Assembly (NCBI GenBank): GCA_002482715.1
Contig: DLGN01000145.1
Coordinates: forward strand, 1-24,985
Reading direction: 5' to 3'
Length of the DNA stretch: 24,985 nucleotides
Source of the DNA: Oxalobacteraceae bacterium UBA7693
GTDB lineage: Bacteria; Pseudomonadota; Gammaproteobacteria; Burkholderiales; Burkholderiaceae_D
Both the position numbers and the translations under genes were made by a program. The notes beneath the pieces are model-generated. The model did no database searches, was not told where the DNA came from, and saw only the letters and a program-made list of their open reading frames with translations. Below are positions 15,457-23,552 of the stretch, one piece after another. How positions within the stretch are numbered: the first letter of the stretch is position 1; every line of letters begins with the position of its first letter.

Positions 15457-16566
15457 ATGGACAATAAATCGGTCTATTGGAATCGCTTCCGTTCGCTCTT
15501 TATGGTGTTTGATGCGCCGCTGGCGATCTTATTATTTTTGATCGTCTCGACAGGGATCATTACGATGTACTCTGCCGGTTTAGATTGGCCTGGCCGGGTT
15601 GAACATCATTTGCGTAATATCGTGATTGCCTTTTTTGTGATGTGGATCGTGGCGAATGTACCGCCACAAACGCTGATGCGTTTCGCTGTGCCTTTGTATG
15701 TGCTTGGCGTTACTTTGTTGGTCGGTGTGGCAATGTTCGGCATCGTCAAAAATGGCTCGCGGCGTTGGCTCAATGTTGGCACTATCGTACAGCCCTCCGA
15801 GATACTAAAGATTGCGCTACCATTAATGCTGGCTTGGTACTTTCAGAAACGAGAAGGATCTTTGCGTTGGAAAGACTTTGGTATCGCCACGGTGATCTTG
15901 GTAATTCCCGCTGGCTTGATCGCCAAACAGCCCGATTTGGGAACGACGATTCTGGTGTTTGTGGCGGGCTTTTCTGTGATCTTTTTTGCCGGATTATCTT
16001 GGCGTTTGTTAGCTGGCTTAGTGTTGGCCGGGCTAGCCTGTTTGCCATTGGTTTGGAAATTTTTGCTGCATGATTATCAGCGACATCGGGTGGAAATCAT
16101 GTTTGATCCGACGGTCGATGCGCTGGGTAAAGGCTTTCATATTATTCAATCCATGATTGCCGTCGGTTCTGGCGGCTTAACTGGCAAAGGCTGGCAAAGC
16201 GGTACGCAATCGCATCTGGAATTTATTCCTGAGCACACCACGGATTTTATTTCTGCTGTGTATTTGGAAGAGTTTGGCTTTATGGGCGCGGCCTTTTTGG
16301 TCACGCTTTACTTTTTGTTTGTGTTGCGTGGACTCACGATCGCGGCAAACGCGCCGACTTTATTTTCGCGTTTGATGGCGGGCGCGATTACGATGATTTT
16401 CTTCACCTACGCTTTCGTGAATATGGGCATGGTCGTTGGCATCTTGCCGGTAGTTGGTGTTCCATTACCCTTCGTTAGTTTTGGTGGTACTGCGATGGTG
16501 ACGCTGGGCATGGGTGCGGGTATCTTGATGAGCGTGCAGCATCATCGTAAGTTAATGAAATCTTAG
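15457..16566 (+). CDS. rodA: Peptidoglycan glycosyltransferase RodA (SEDS family)
   Basis: 369 residues with about ten membrane helices. RodA polymerises lipid II into glycan strands and works as a pair with PBP2, encoded just upstream with a single intervening base. SEDS signatures are present: NGSRRWLNVG..IQPSE-type sequence (here TIVQPSE), AKQPDLGTTILVF, VGSGGLTGKGW..GTQS, IPEHTTDFI with Asp263 as the probable catalytic residue, and the final VGVPLPFVSFGGTAMVTLG. The close linkage and equal orientation argue for one transcript from mreC through rlpA. Confidence 0.97.
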   Translation: MDNKSVYWNRFRSLFMVFDAPLAILLFLIVSTGIITMYSAGLDWPGRVEHHLRNIVIAFFVMWIVANVPPQTLMRFAVPLYVLGVTLLVGVAMFGIVKNGSRRWLNVGTIVQPSEILKIALPLMLAWYFQKREGSLRWKDFGIATVILVIPAGLIAKQPDLGTTILVFVAGFSVIFFAGLSWRLLAGLVLAGLACLPLVWKFLLHDYQRHRVEIMFDPTVDALGKGFHIIQSMIAVGSGGLTGKGWQSGTQSHLEFIPEHTTDFISAVYLEEFGFMGAAFLVTLYFLFVLRGLTIAANAPTLFSRLMAGAITMIFFTYAFVNMGMVVGILPVVGVPLPFVSFGGTAMVTLGMGAGILMSVQHHRKLMKS

Positions 16567-16575
16567 GACGAATCC

Positions 16576-17739
16576 ATGGCTCTATTACAGCGCGGTTTAT
16601 ACATTGGATGTCTGCTAAGTGTCTTGCTGGTGAGTGCTTGTTCAAGCCCGCCTAAAGTCAAACCTGTTATACAGGAGCAAAGTAAATCGGCACCTGCGTC
16701 GACGGCTTCTGCGCCAGTTACTAAGCCTGCAACAAGTACTGTGCCTGCATTACCAAAAGCAAATTCTGGACGCGGTGGTTACTATTTGGATGATGGCCCA
16801 GGTGATGAAATTCCCGAAGGTTTAGAGTCCACAGTTGATCCGATTCCTGTGGTGGAACCATATTCGCGCACTGGCAATAAACCATATAAGGTATTCGGTA
16901 AAACCTATACGCCGATTAACGATAGCACCACGCCATTCAAGCAAAAAGGACACGCCAGTTGGTACGGCAAGAAATTCCACGGCAAGCGTACTTCCTCAGG
17001 TGAGCCTTATGACATGTATAAAGTGACGGCCGCGCATCCGACTTTGCCTATTCCTTCTTACGCGCGCGTGACTAATTTAAGTAATGGCAAGCAAATTATT
17101 GTGCGGATTAATGATCGGGGGCCATTTCATTCGAATCGAATTATGGATTTGTCCTACACTGCGGCCCTAAAGCTCGGTTATCTGAGTAAGGGAAGTAGCG
17201 AAGTTGAGTTAGAGCGATTGCTGCCGGAAGACATCGCCAAAATGGCTGAGAATAGTCAGAATCAGCAAGCGCAAACGCCAACGCAAAATACAAGCTCAGG
17301 TTTAGCGGTGGTGAAAAACGAAGCGAAGCCAGTATCCGATAAGAGCAAAGACAAGAGCACAGACAAAGATGAAAAAGAGGGCGTCAGTCTGGAGGCCTTG
17401 ATCGCGTCGCAAGAACGTATCATCAAAACTGAATTGCCACGCAGCGAAGAAAAGCTAAGCGCGGTAGTGGATCAGTCCAAATCCCAGAATCTATTCTATT
17501 TACAGTTTGCAGCATTTGCGATTCGTGCTAACGCTGAGGCGGGAAAAACACAGTTGATGCAGGTACTAAAAGATAAGCAAAGTAAGCTAGGTACGGAGCA
17601 CGAGATTAATTTAGAAATTGTTCAGCAAGGAAGTCTGTATCGTTTGCAAGGCGGCCCCTATGCGCAACGCGAAGCTGCGCAAAAAGCGGCACTAGATTTA
17701 GCAATCGGTAGCGCTAAACCCATTGTGATCCAGCGATAA
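16576..17739 (+). CDS. rlpA: Septal ring lytic transglycosylase-type lipoprotein RlpA
   Basis: 387 residues. The lipoprotein signal is clear: hydrophobic segment then LVSAC with Cys22 as lipidation site, so it is anchored to the outer membrane. A Pro/Ala linker leads to the double-psi beta-barrel (about 120-215) with GHASWYGKKFHGKRTSSGEPYD, containing the conserved G-x-A-S-W-Y-G, and the RINDRGPF...MDLSYTAA motif. The C-terminal 80 residues form a SPOR domain (LFYLQFAAFAIRANAEAGK ... LYRLQGGPY) that binds denuded glycan strands at the septum. In Pseudomonas aeruginosa RlpA is a lytic transglycosylase acting on naked glycan; activity differs between species. It ends the mre-rod cluster, starting 9 bases after rodA. 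Confidence 0.95.
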   Translation: MALLQRGLYIGCLLSVLLVSACSSPPKVKPVIQEQSKSAPASTASAPVTKPATSTVPALPKANSGRGGYYLDDGPGDEIPEGLESTVDPIPVVEPYSRTGNKPYKVFGKTYTPINDSTTPFKQKGHASWYGKKFHGKRTSSGEPYDMYKVTAAHPTLPIPSYARVTNLSNGKQIIVRINDRGPFHSNRIMDLSYTAALKLGYLSKGSSEVELERLLPEDIAKMAENSQNQQAQTPTQNTSSGLAVVKNEAKPVSDKSKDKSTDKDEKEGVSLEALIASQERIIKTELPRSEEKLSAVVDQSKSQNLFYLQFAAFAIRANAEAGKTQLMQVLKDKQSKLGTEHEINLEIVQQGSLYRLQGGPYAQREAAQKAALDLAIGSAKPIVIQR

Positions 17740-17761
17740 GCAGTTTGTGATCCGACGGAAT

Positions 17762-18673
17762 TTAGCCCTCCGACCCTTTCATGTCTAGTGCGATTTGATA
17801 CAAGGCATTTTTCTTGTGTCCAGTAATCTGTGCTGCGAGCGCGGCAGCTTGTTTGACCGATAGTTCGGACAGTAAGATGCTCAGGACGCGCCGCGCTTCC
17901 AGATCGTCTTGATCGCTGTCGGCATTTGCACCCTCAACGATCACGACGTATTCGCCTTTTTCGCGATGGCTGTCTTGCTGTAACCATGCGGCTGCTTCGG
18001 CCAGCGAACAACGATGTATTTCCTCAAAAAGTTTGCTGAGTTCACGCGCAAAAACCACCTGTCGCGTATCACCGAAGGCTTGGTGTAAAGCTTGGGTGGA
18101 TTCAACTATTCGATGTGGCGCTTCATAAAAAATCAAACTCGCTGGAATTTGCGCTAAGTCTTGTAAAACACTGTCGCGTTGCCCAGCTTTGGATGGTAAG
18201 AAACCAACAAAATAGAATTGATCATTGAGCAAGCCGCTCGCCGATAAGGCACTGATCGCGGCAGATGCACCGGGCAAAGGTGAGACACGCAAGCCAGCAG
18301 CACGCACTGCATCGACGATAATTGCACCAGGATCAGAAACTGCAGGTGTGCCAGCATCGGAGACCAAAGCAATGCGTTCACCTGCTTGCAGGCGGGTAAT
18401 AATCTTGGCCGCAACTTCATGCTCATTATGTTGATGTGCTGCGATTAAGGGCTTATGTAAGCCATAACGCGTCATGAGTTGTGCGGTATTGCGTGTGTCT
18501 TCGCAGGCGACGGCATCGACCAGTGTCAGCAGGTGTAAGGCGCGTAGTGAAATATCGGCACTGTTACCAATGGGAGTTGCCACTATGTACAGAGTCGCGT
18601 TAGGATAGCTTTGCTGTTTCACCGCTTCAAACAGAGCAGCGGGATTGAATGCAGTGTGGTGGTCTTGGTTCAT
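17762..18673 (-). CDS. rsmI: 16S rRNA (cytidine-1402-2'-O)-methyltransferase RsmI
   Basis: 303 residues from the ATG at 18673; a TTG 15 bases further out also keeps the frame but is less likely. RsmI 2'-O-methylates C1402 of 16S rRNA in the P site using SAM. The tetrapyrrole-methylase-like fold is shown by TLYIVATPIGNSADISLRAL, ACEDTRNTAQLM, SDAGTPAVSDPGA, LPGASA and the YEAPHRIV motif. It converges on rlpA with only 22 bases between stops and no obvious terminator. It is divergent from yraN, only 45 bases away. The rsmI-yraN-diaA-dolP neighbourhood corresponds to Escherichia coli yraL-yraN-yraO-yraP, without the gammaproteobacterial lpoA. Confidence 0.96.
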   Translation of the reverse strand: MNQDHHTAFNPAALFEAVKQQSYPNATLYIVATPIGNSADISLRALHLLTLVDAVACEDTRNTAQLMTRYGLHKPLIAAHQHNEHEVAAKIITRLQAGERIALVSDAGTPAVSDPGAIIVDAVRAAGLRVSPLPGASAAISALSASGLLNDQFYFVGFLPSKAGQRDSVLQDLAQIPASLIFYEAPHRIVESTQALHQAFGDTRQVVFARELSKLFEEIHRCSLAEAAAWLQQDSHREKGEYVVIVEGANADSDQDDLEARRVLSILLSELSVKQAAALAAQITGHKKNALYQIALDMKGSEG

Positions 18674-18718
18674 AAGGCTATTCTTCAATGATTTTTGCGC
18701 GAATAAAGATTGTACGCT

Positions 18719-19105
18719 ATGACAGAATCAAATTGGTTAGCGCGGCGTCTGGCGGCGCTTCGCACCAGTAAGCAAAGAATTGGTGACGCGGCCGAGCAGC
18801 AAGCTTTACTGCATTTGCAGACGCAGGGTTTGCAATTGGTGCAGCGAAGTTTTCTGTGCAAAGGTGGCGAGATTGATTTGATTATGCGAGATGGCAGGCA
18901 TTTGGTGTTTGTTGAGGTTCGCAAACGCAGTAGCAAAAAGTTTGGCGGTGCCTTAGCGAGCGTCACGTCGAGCAAGCAAAAACGACTAGTACATGCTGCC
19001 CAAGTTTACTTGCAGAACATGAAACCTGTGCCCGCTTGTAGATTCGATTTGGTGGCAATCGAAGGAGAGGAATTAATCTGGTTAAAGAACGTGATCTCAG
19101 GCTGA
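18719..19105 (+). CDS. yraN: YraN family (UPF0102) putative endonuclease-fold protein
   Basis: 128 residues from the ATG at 18719 (a TTG three codons earlier is in frame). The family core is present: IGDAAEQQALLHLQTQGLQLV, then GEIDLIMRDGRHLVFVEVRKR, which matches the D...(E/Q)xK-like nuclease-fold pattern with Arg in place of Lys, and KQKRLVHAAQVYL. The biochemical role of UPF0102 proteins is not established; relatives have been linked to DNA processing and division. It diverges from rsmI. After it comes a 464-base spacer that contains a mobile-element remnant and separates it from diaA. Confidence 0.92.
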   Translation: MTESNWLARRLAALRTSKQRIGDAAEQQALLHLQTQGLQLVQRSFLCKGGEIDLIMRDGRHLVFVEVRKRSSKKFGGALASVTSSKQKRLVHAAQVYLQNMKPVPACRFDLVAIEGEELIWLKNVISG

Positions 19106-19569
19106 GCTAAAATAGCGCTATTCTCATGGCTGCCCTTAATAAAGCAGTCTCTGAAAATCAGTTGATTCGGATTCAAGATTAATACTCGGTGCAGATGGAT
19201 TCATGGCACATTAAGCTTCTTGCGCCTTGTTGACCTTGTTGAGCTTATTTCGCTGAGCGGTAATAAAAACCTTTTTTTACCTGCAAAGCAGGTATCTACT
19301 TATTCATGACTCACCTATAATCCTAGAAACCTCAGTTGACCGCTTAATTCTCTCTTGGAAGCCGCATGAACATTAACTTTTTCGGAGCTTTTCCTGTTCA
19401 CCATTTTGGTGATCGCGCTACGAATTCGATTGCACACTTTTCCGCGTCTCTGGACTTCGTTACTCCTCCTATCAACTTGGAGGTTGCGTCGTCGTCGCGC
19501 CTCGCCAGAAACACGGAAAAATGTACACTCGAACTCGTCCAACCGAGGTTTCTAGGATAATCCCCCACT
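19106..19569. other. Spacer between yraN and diaA: 216 bases of unique sequence plus a MITE-like insertion
   Basis: The first 216 bases (19106-19321) have no convincing gene. They hold a 12-base palindrome AATAGCGCTATT at 19111-19122, a possible weak promoter (TTGAGC at 19239-19244, 16 bases, TAATAA at 19261-19266), a 6-base hairpin with loop AAA near 19280-19294 preceded by a T-run, and a TATAAT box at 19316-19321. The remainder is the inserted element and the 13 bases before the diaA start, 5 of which are target duplication. Confidence 0.6.
19322..19556. mobile_element. 235-base MITE-like element with 5-base target duplication
   Basis: The left end CCTAGAAACCTCAGTTG and the inverted right end CCTAGAAACCTCGGTTG differ at one position. 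Directly outside both ends stands ATAAT (19317-19321 and 19557-19561), an exact 5-base target duplication. The inside carries a 64-codon frame (+) and a 75-codon frame (-), neither resembling a transposase I know, so this is a non-autonomous or internally deleted element. CCTAGA ends and 5-base duplications are, from memory, features of ISEcp1-like IS1380 elements, which makes that family the first candidate; this is a guess. It ends 13 bases before the diaA start. Confidence 0.85.
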
Positions 19570-20166
19570 ATGAAAAATCAACGCATACTTTCGCACTTTC
19601 AGGAAAGTGCAGAACTGAAAATGATTTCGGCTGAATTGCTGGCCGAACCGATCGAGCAAGCGATTGAGCTGATGTTCACTGCTTTATCGAATGGTAACAA
19701 GATACTTGCCTGTGGCAACGGTGGATCTGCGGCAGACTGTCAGCATTTTGCCGCCGAATTGGTTGGCCGTTTCGAACGCGAGCGTTTGCCTTTGCCCGCA
19801 TTAGCATTAACGACCGACAGCTCGATTATGACGGCCATCGCAAATGACTATAGTTTTCAAGAAGTGTTTTCCAAGCAAGTGCAAGCTTTTGGACAGGCAG
19901 GAGACATTTTATTAGCGATTACGACTTCTGGTAATTCACAAGGTGTGCTTAATGCGGTCGATGCAGCTTTGGAGCGTGATATGCGCGTGATTGCCTTAAC
20001 TGGTAAAGGCGGTGGTGAGATGCGCAGCAAACTGACCGACGCCGACGTGCATATCTGCGTGCCGCATGATCGGACGGCAAGGATACAAGAAGTACATTTA
20101 TTAACCATACATTGCATGTGTGACGGCATTGATGCCGCTTTATTTGGAGGTGATTCGGATGAGTAA
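19570..20166 (+). CDS. diaA: SIS-domain protein DiaA (DnaA initiator-associating), phosphoheptose-isomerase-like
   Basis: 198 residues, matching DiaA (196 in Escherichia coli). DiaA forms tetramers that bind DnaA and promote its assembly at oriC. The sequence has the sugar-isomerase fold with CGNGGSAADCQHFAAELVGRF, ALTTDSSIMTAIANDYSF, ITTSGNSQGVLNAVDAA and ALTGKGGGEM. The paralogue GmhA, a heptose isomerase, is similar; the LPALALTTDSSI region and the neighbours yraN and dolP favour DiaA. No good Shine-Dalgarno is seen: AGGA, formed by the inserted element's end plus the target duplication, is about 12 bases upstream. It overlaps dolP by 8 bases. Confidence 0.88.
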   Translation: MKNQRILSHFQESAELKMISAELLAEPIEQAIELMFTALSNGNKILACGNGGSAADCQHFAAELVGRFERERLPLPALALTTDSSIMTAIANDYSFQEVFSKQVQAFGQAGDILLAITTSGNSQGVLNAVDAALERDMRVIALTGKGGGEMRSKLTDADVHICVPHDRTARIQEVHLLTIHCMCDGIDAALFGGDSDE

Positions 20167-20830
20167 TTCTTTATGGAATCCTGTAGTAAAAAGTTTTGCC
20201 CGCCCCTTGTTGGCAATTAGCTTATCTTGCGCAGCTTTAGTTAGTTTGCAAGGATGTGTGGCAGTGGTTGTCGGTGGTGCAGTAATGGGAACTTTGGCGG
20301 CGACCGACCGACGCACCTTCGGTGCGCAGACCGAAGACAAAGCAATTGTTTTGAAGGGTGAAATGGCAGTCAAGCGCGCCTTAGGTGATGCTGCACATGT
20401 CAACGTGAATAGTTTTAACCGGGTTGCATTGTTGACCGGTGAAGTTGCTGATGCACAAGCGCGAGCGACGGCTGAGAAAGAAGTAAAAGCGATACAAGGT
20501 GTGTTAGCTGTGCAAAATGAGTTGTTGGTTTCTGGCTTGTCGAATTACTCTGCCCGTTCATCGGATGTGGTGATTACGACCAAGGTCAAAGCTTCTATCG
20601 TTGATACCAAAGATCTGTACAGCAGTGCGTTTAAGGTCGTCACGGAAGCTGGCACTGTATTTTTGATGGGACGTGTGACGCATCGCGAAGGTGATTTAGC
20701 TGCGCGTGTTGCGGCGGGTGTGAATGGCGTGCGTAAGGTGGTCAAGGTATTTGAATACATTACAGAAGATGAATTAAAAACGATGCTCGCAACACCAAGC
20801 AAAGTTGATTTAAACGAAGAATCTAAGTAA
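20159..20830 (+). CDS. dolP: BON-domain outer-membrane lipoprotein DolP (YraP family)
   Basis: 223 residues from the ATG at 20159, chosen because GGAGG sits 8 bases upstream and a signal peptide follows; the frame is open back to a GTG at 20120. The lipoprotein signal ends in SLQGC with Cys33. Two BON domains follow: about 60-125 (KRALGDAAHVNVNSFNRVALLTGEV...GVLAVQNEL) and about 135-205 (ITTKVKASIVDTKDL...VFLMGRVTHREGD...GVRKVVKVFEYI). DolP in Escherichia coli binds anionic phospholipid at division sites and supports outer-membrane integrity and BamA function. It is translationally coupled to diaA. A strong terminator follows 18 bases after the stop. Confidence 0.93.
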   Translation: MSNSLWNPVVKSFARPLLAISLSCAALVSLQGCVAVVVGGAVMGTLAATDRRTFGAQTEDKAIVLKGEMAVKRALGDAAHVNVNSFNRVALLTGEVADAQARATAEKEVKAIQGVLAVQNELLVSGLSNYSARSSDVVITTKVKASIVDTKDLYSSAFKVVTEAGTVFLMGRVTHREGDLAARVAAGVNGVRKVVKVFEYITEDELKTMLATPSKVDLNEESK

Positions 20831-20848
20831 GAACGTTGTCAATATTAC

Positions 20849-20881
20849 AGAGCTGCAGAATAATTTTGCAGCTCTTTTTTT
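20849..20881 (+). terminator. Intrinsic terminator after dolP, directly before lemA
   Basis: AGAGCTGCA (20849-20857), a 9-base loop and the exact complement TGCAGCTCT (20867-20875) are followed by six or more T residues to 20881. The T-run runs straight into the lemA ribosome site (AGGAG), and lemA starts 12 bases later. No promoter fits between. Confidence 0.9.
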
Positions 20882-20893
20882 CAGGAGAAAGAT

Positions 20894-21481
20894 ATGGGAT
20901 TCATTATTTTTTTAATTATCATCGGTGCGTTGATTTTCTGGGCAATCAGTACCTACAATAATTTAGTCAGCTTCCGTAATCGGTTCAAAAATGGATTTGC
21001 GCAAATTGATGTGCAACTCAAGCGCCGTTACGACTTAATCCCTAATTTGGTGGAAGTCGCCAAAGGCTACATGAAGCACGAGCGCGAAACCTTGGAAGCC
21101 GTGATCGCAGCGCGCAATCAGGCAGTCACTGCGAATGCGAAAGTTGCGATGGATCCTTCGGATGCGGCGGCTGTGCATCAGTTATCTAATGCGGAAGGTG
21201 CATTGGCTTCTTCATTGGGAAAAATGTTCGCATTGTCTGAGGCTTATCCAGATTTAAAAGCCAATGAAAATATGCTGCAGTTAACCGAAGAGCTGACCAG
21301 CACAGAAAATAAAATCTCATTTGCCCGTCAAGCGTATAACGATAGTGTGATGCAATACAACACGGCTTGTGAACAGTTCCCTGGCAATATCTTTGCAGGC
21401 ATGTTTGGCTTTAAAGTCGCAGAATTGTTGGAATCGACAGAAGCTCCAGAAGAGCGTAAGGCGATCAAAGTTTCCTTTTGA
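20894..21481 (+). CDS. lemA: LemA family membrane protein
   Basis: 195 residues. An N-terminal membrane helix (about 2-20) is followed by the LemA signature: YNNLVSFRNRFKNGFAQIDVQLKRRYDLIPNLVEVAKGYMKHERETLEAVIAARNQA. The remainder is a helical domain, with LTEELTSTENKISFARQAYNDSVMQYNTACEQFPGN and the ending FPGNIFAGMFGF typical of the family. The function is not settled; LemA proteins are frequently encoded with an M48 metalloprotease, as here 52 bases downstream, which suggests a joint role in membrane or envelope protein quality control. AGGAG precedes the ATG at good spacing. Confidence 0.95.
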   Translation: MGFIIFLIIIGALIFWAISTYNNLVSFRNRFKNGFAQIDVQLKRRYDLIPNLVEVAKGYMKHERETLEAVIAARNQAVTANAKVAMDPSDAAAVHQLSNAEGALASSLGKMFALSEAYPDLKANENMLQLTEELTSTENKISFARQAYNDSVMQYNTACEQFPGNIFAGMFGFKVAELLESTEAPEERKAIKVSF

Positions 21482-21533
21482 TTGAGACCTGATTTAACCC
21501 TCAACATCGATATCCCAGCTTGAGCGAACAGCC

Positions 21534-23534
21534 ATGAATTTTTTTGAACATCAAGCGCAAGCGCATAGAGAAAGTAAAAAATTACTGTTCTTGTTTTTGC
21601 TTGCAGTGATCGCTATCGTGCTGGCAGTAAATGGCACTTTAGCATTGCTATGGATTTGGATGAAGGGACAATACGGAACCGGCATTTACACTTATCCACG
21701 CGGCTTCTTTTTGACCAATACAGCGGTCACTCTGTTGTTCATTGGTGGTGGCATGTTATTTGAAATGTCCCGTTTGAAAGATGGTGGTGATGCTGTTGCA
21801 CGTATGGCTGGCGGTCGATTAGTACAGCCAGATTCACGCGATATTCAAGAGCGTCGTTTACTGAATATCGTCGAAGAAATGGCCTTGGCTGCGGGCATGG
21901 CATGTCCACGCGTTTATGTGATGGATGAAGAGGATGCCATTAATGCTTTTGCTGCTGGCTATCACCAAAACGAAGCGGTGGTCGCGGTCACACGTGGCAC
22001 TTTAACGCGTTTAAGTAGGGATGAGTTGCAAGGAGTGGTTGCGCATGAATTTAGTCATATTCTGAATGGCGATATGCGTATGAATATCAAGTTAATTGGT
22101 GTTCTGTATGGCATACAAATGCTTGCGGGATTCGGTCAAACTTTGCTCGATATCGGCATGCGTATGGGTCTTTCACGTAACCGAGACGAAAAGTCGCTAC
22201 CTTGGCAATTCATTTTTATCGTATTTGGTCTAACACTTTTTGTTATTGGTTATATAGGTATTTTTTTTGGTCGTTTGATTAAATCGGCGATATCTCGTCA
22301 ACGCGAATTTTTGGCCGATGCAAGCGCCGTACAATTCACCCGCAACCCCGATGGCATTGGCGGTGCTCTGCGTAAAATTGGTGGTCTCACACGCAGTAAT
22401 AAATGCGGTTCGCGCATTAAGAATCCGAATGCCGAGCAGTTGTCTCACATGTTTCTGGGGGCCGCACGTCCCAATCTATTATCAGGATTATTCGCTACAC
22501 ATCCGCCGCTAAGTGAGCGATTGCAACGCCTGTATGGGCGTAATGTTGAGCTATTAGATGCTAGTGAATTACCGCCAGAAATGGAGGTTGATGCGCAATC
22601 CGCGATGATGGGTTTCGCCGGTGGTGCTGGGGCTGGCTCAACACCATCGTCGAGCGCGAGCTTGACTTTGTCACCCTTGGCATTTCATCCAGAATTTGGT
22701 TATCAGGCGTCAGGGACTACTAGTGCCGCGAATGTTTTGCCACAATCTCCAGTGGTGAAGCCGACTGAATCAAACGTTAAAATCCCTACGGAGATAGTAC
22801 AAGCTGCACGCGATTCCAAAGCGGCCAGCGCTTTGGTGTATGCGCTTTTATTAGATCGTAAAGACCCCGCTAGCTTTCAAATTCAATTATCTATTTTGCG
22901 GCAGGCGGTTGCACAGCAATGTGCATTGGTGAGTTTGTTGCACGAAGCAACAGAAGAAATGGCGGGCAGTATGCGTTTGCCGGTGTTAGATTTGGCGATG
23001 CCTGCTTTGAAATTATTAGATAGTGATCAGCGTCAGCAGTTGCTTGGGATCAGTGCGCGATTAATTGCCGCCGATCAGAAAGTATCGCAAGCCGAGTTTG
23101 TATTGCAAACGGTTTTGCAGCGCCGTTTAAGTCCACACGCTGGTCGCGATGTGGGTGTGAAATATCAGGGATTGATTCACCTGCAAAAAGAGACCGCTTT
23201 GTTGATTTCTTTGATGGCGACGACAGAATTTTCTGCCGAGCTTGCACCACAAGCCTTTATGAAATCTGTGAATAGTATGCCGGAGTTGGGTTTGCAAGCG
23301 ACACAATTTTCGAGCCGTGATCAGTTCGACTTTTTTGAAGTGAAGCAAGCTTTAGATAAGTTCCAGCAACTGGCACCGCTAGCAAAACCATTTTTAATCC
23401 GCTTGATGTTAAAAGCAAGTGATCTAACATTGAGTGCCGATGGTGCGGATTTATTGCGCAGCGTTTGTGCTGCGCTAGATGCGCCAGTACCCGATATTGT
23501 CAGCGCCAGTTACACCGATTTGCCGCTGCATTGA
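21534..23534 (+). CDS. Membrane M48-family metalloprotease with C-terminal helical extension
   Basis: 666 residues, more than twice the size of HtpX (about 290). Two membrane helices (about 17-40 and 60-77) precede the catalytic region: the zinc site HEFSH at 171-175 and the third ligand Glu258 in QREFLADASAVQFTR, with two more hydrophobic segments between. GGALRKIGGL and FATHPPLSERLQRLYG match the M48 domain end. After a low-complexity Gly/Ser/Thr linker (about 355-425) comes a roughly 230-residue helical region (LLDSDQRQQLLGISARLIAADQKVSQAEFVLQ) resembling a TerB-like fold. It probably degrades or processes membrane proteins together with LemA. It converges on the BLUF gene, 18 bases away. 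I avoid the name htpX because of the extra domain. Confidence 0.92.
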   Translation: MNFFEHQAQAHRESKKLLFLFLLAVIAIVLAVNGTLALLWIWMKGQYGTGIYTYPRGFFLTNTAVTLLFIGGGMLFEMSRLKDGGDAVARMAGGRLVQPDSRDIQERRLLNIVEEMALAAGMACPRVYVMDEEDAINAFAAGYHQNEAVVAVTRGTLTRLSRDELQGVVAHEFSHILNGDMRMNIKLIGVLYGIQMLAGFGQTLLDIGMRMGLSRNRDEKSLPWQFIFIVFGLTLFVIGYIGIFFGRLIKSAISRQREFLADASAVQFTRNPDGIGGALRKIGGLTRSNKCGSRIKNPNAEQLSHMFLGAARPNLLSGLFATHPPLSERLQRLYGRNVELLDASELPPEMEVDAQSAMMGFAGGAGAGSTPSSSASLTLSPLAFHPEFGYQASGTTSAANVLPQSPVVKPTESNVKIPTEIVQAARDSKAASALVYALLLDRKDPASFQIQLSILRQAVAQQCALVSLLHEATEEMAGSMRLPVLDLAMPALKLLDSDQRQQLLGISARLIAADQKVSQAEFVLQTVLQRRLSPHAGRDVGVKYQGLIHLQKETALLISLMATTEFSAELAPQAFMKSVNSMPELGLQATQFSSRDQFDFFEVKQALDKFQQLAPLAKPFLIRLMLKASDLTLSADGADLLRSVCAALDAPVPDIVSASYTDLPLH

Positions 23535-23552
23535 GTGTCACTGAATCGGCGC

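Noticed and set aside
19111..19122. 12-base palindrome AATAGCGCTATT just after yraN.
   Set aside because: Too short to be distinguished from chance, with no second copy seen and no T-run for a terminator.
19366..19560. A 64-codon + strand frame and a 75-codon - strand frame inside the element upstream of diaA.
   Set aside because: Neither shows a transposase motif, a ribosome site or recognisable homology; both run through the terminal inverted repeat.
22261..22268. A run of eight T residues inside the M48 protease gene, a possible slippage or phase-variation site.
   Set aside because: The frame is intact on both sides, the run is short and lies in a membrane segment where T-rich codons are normal.
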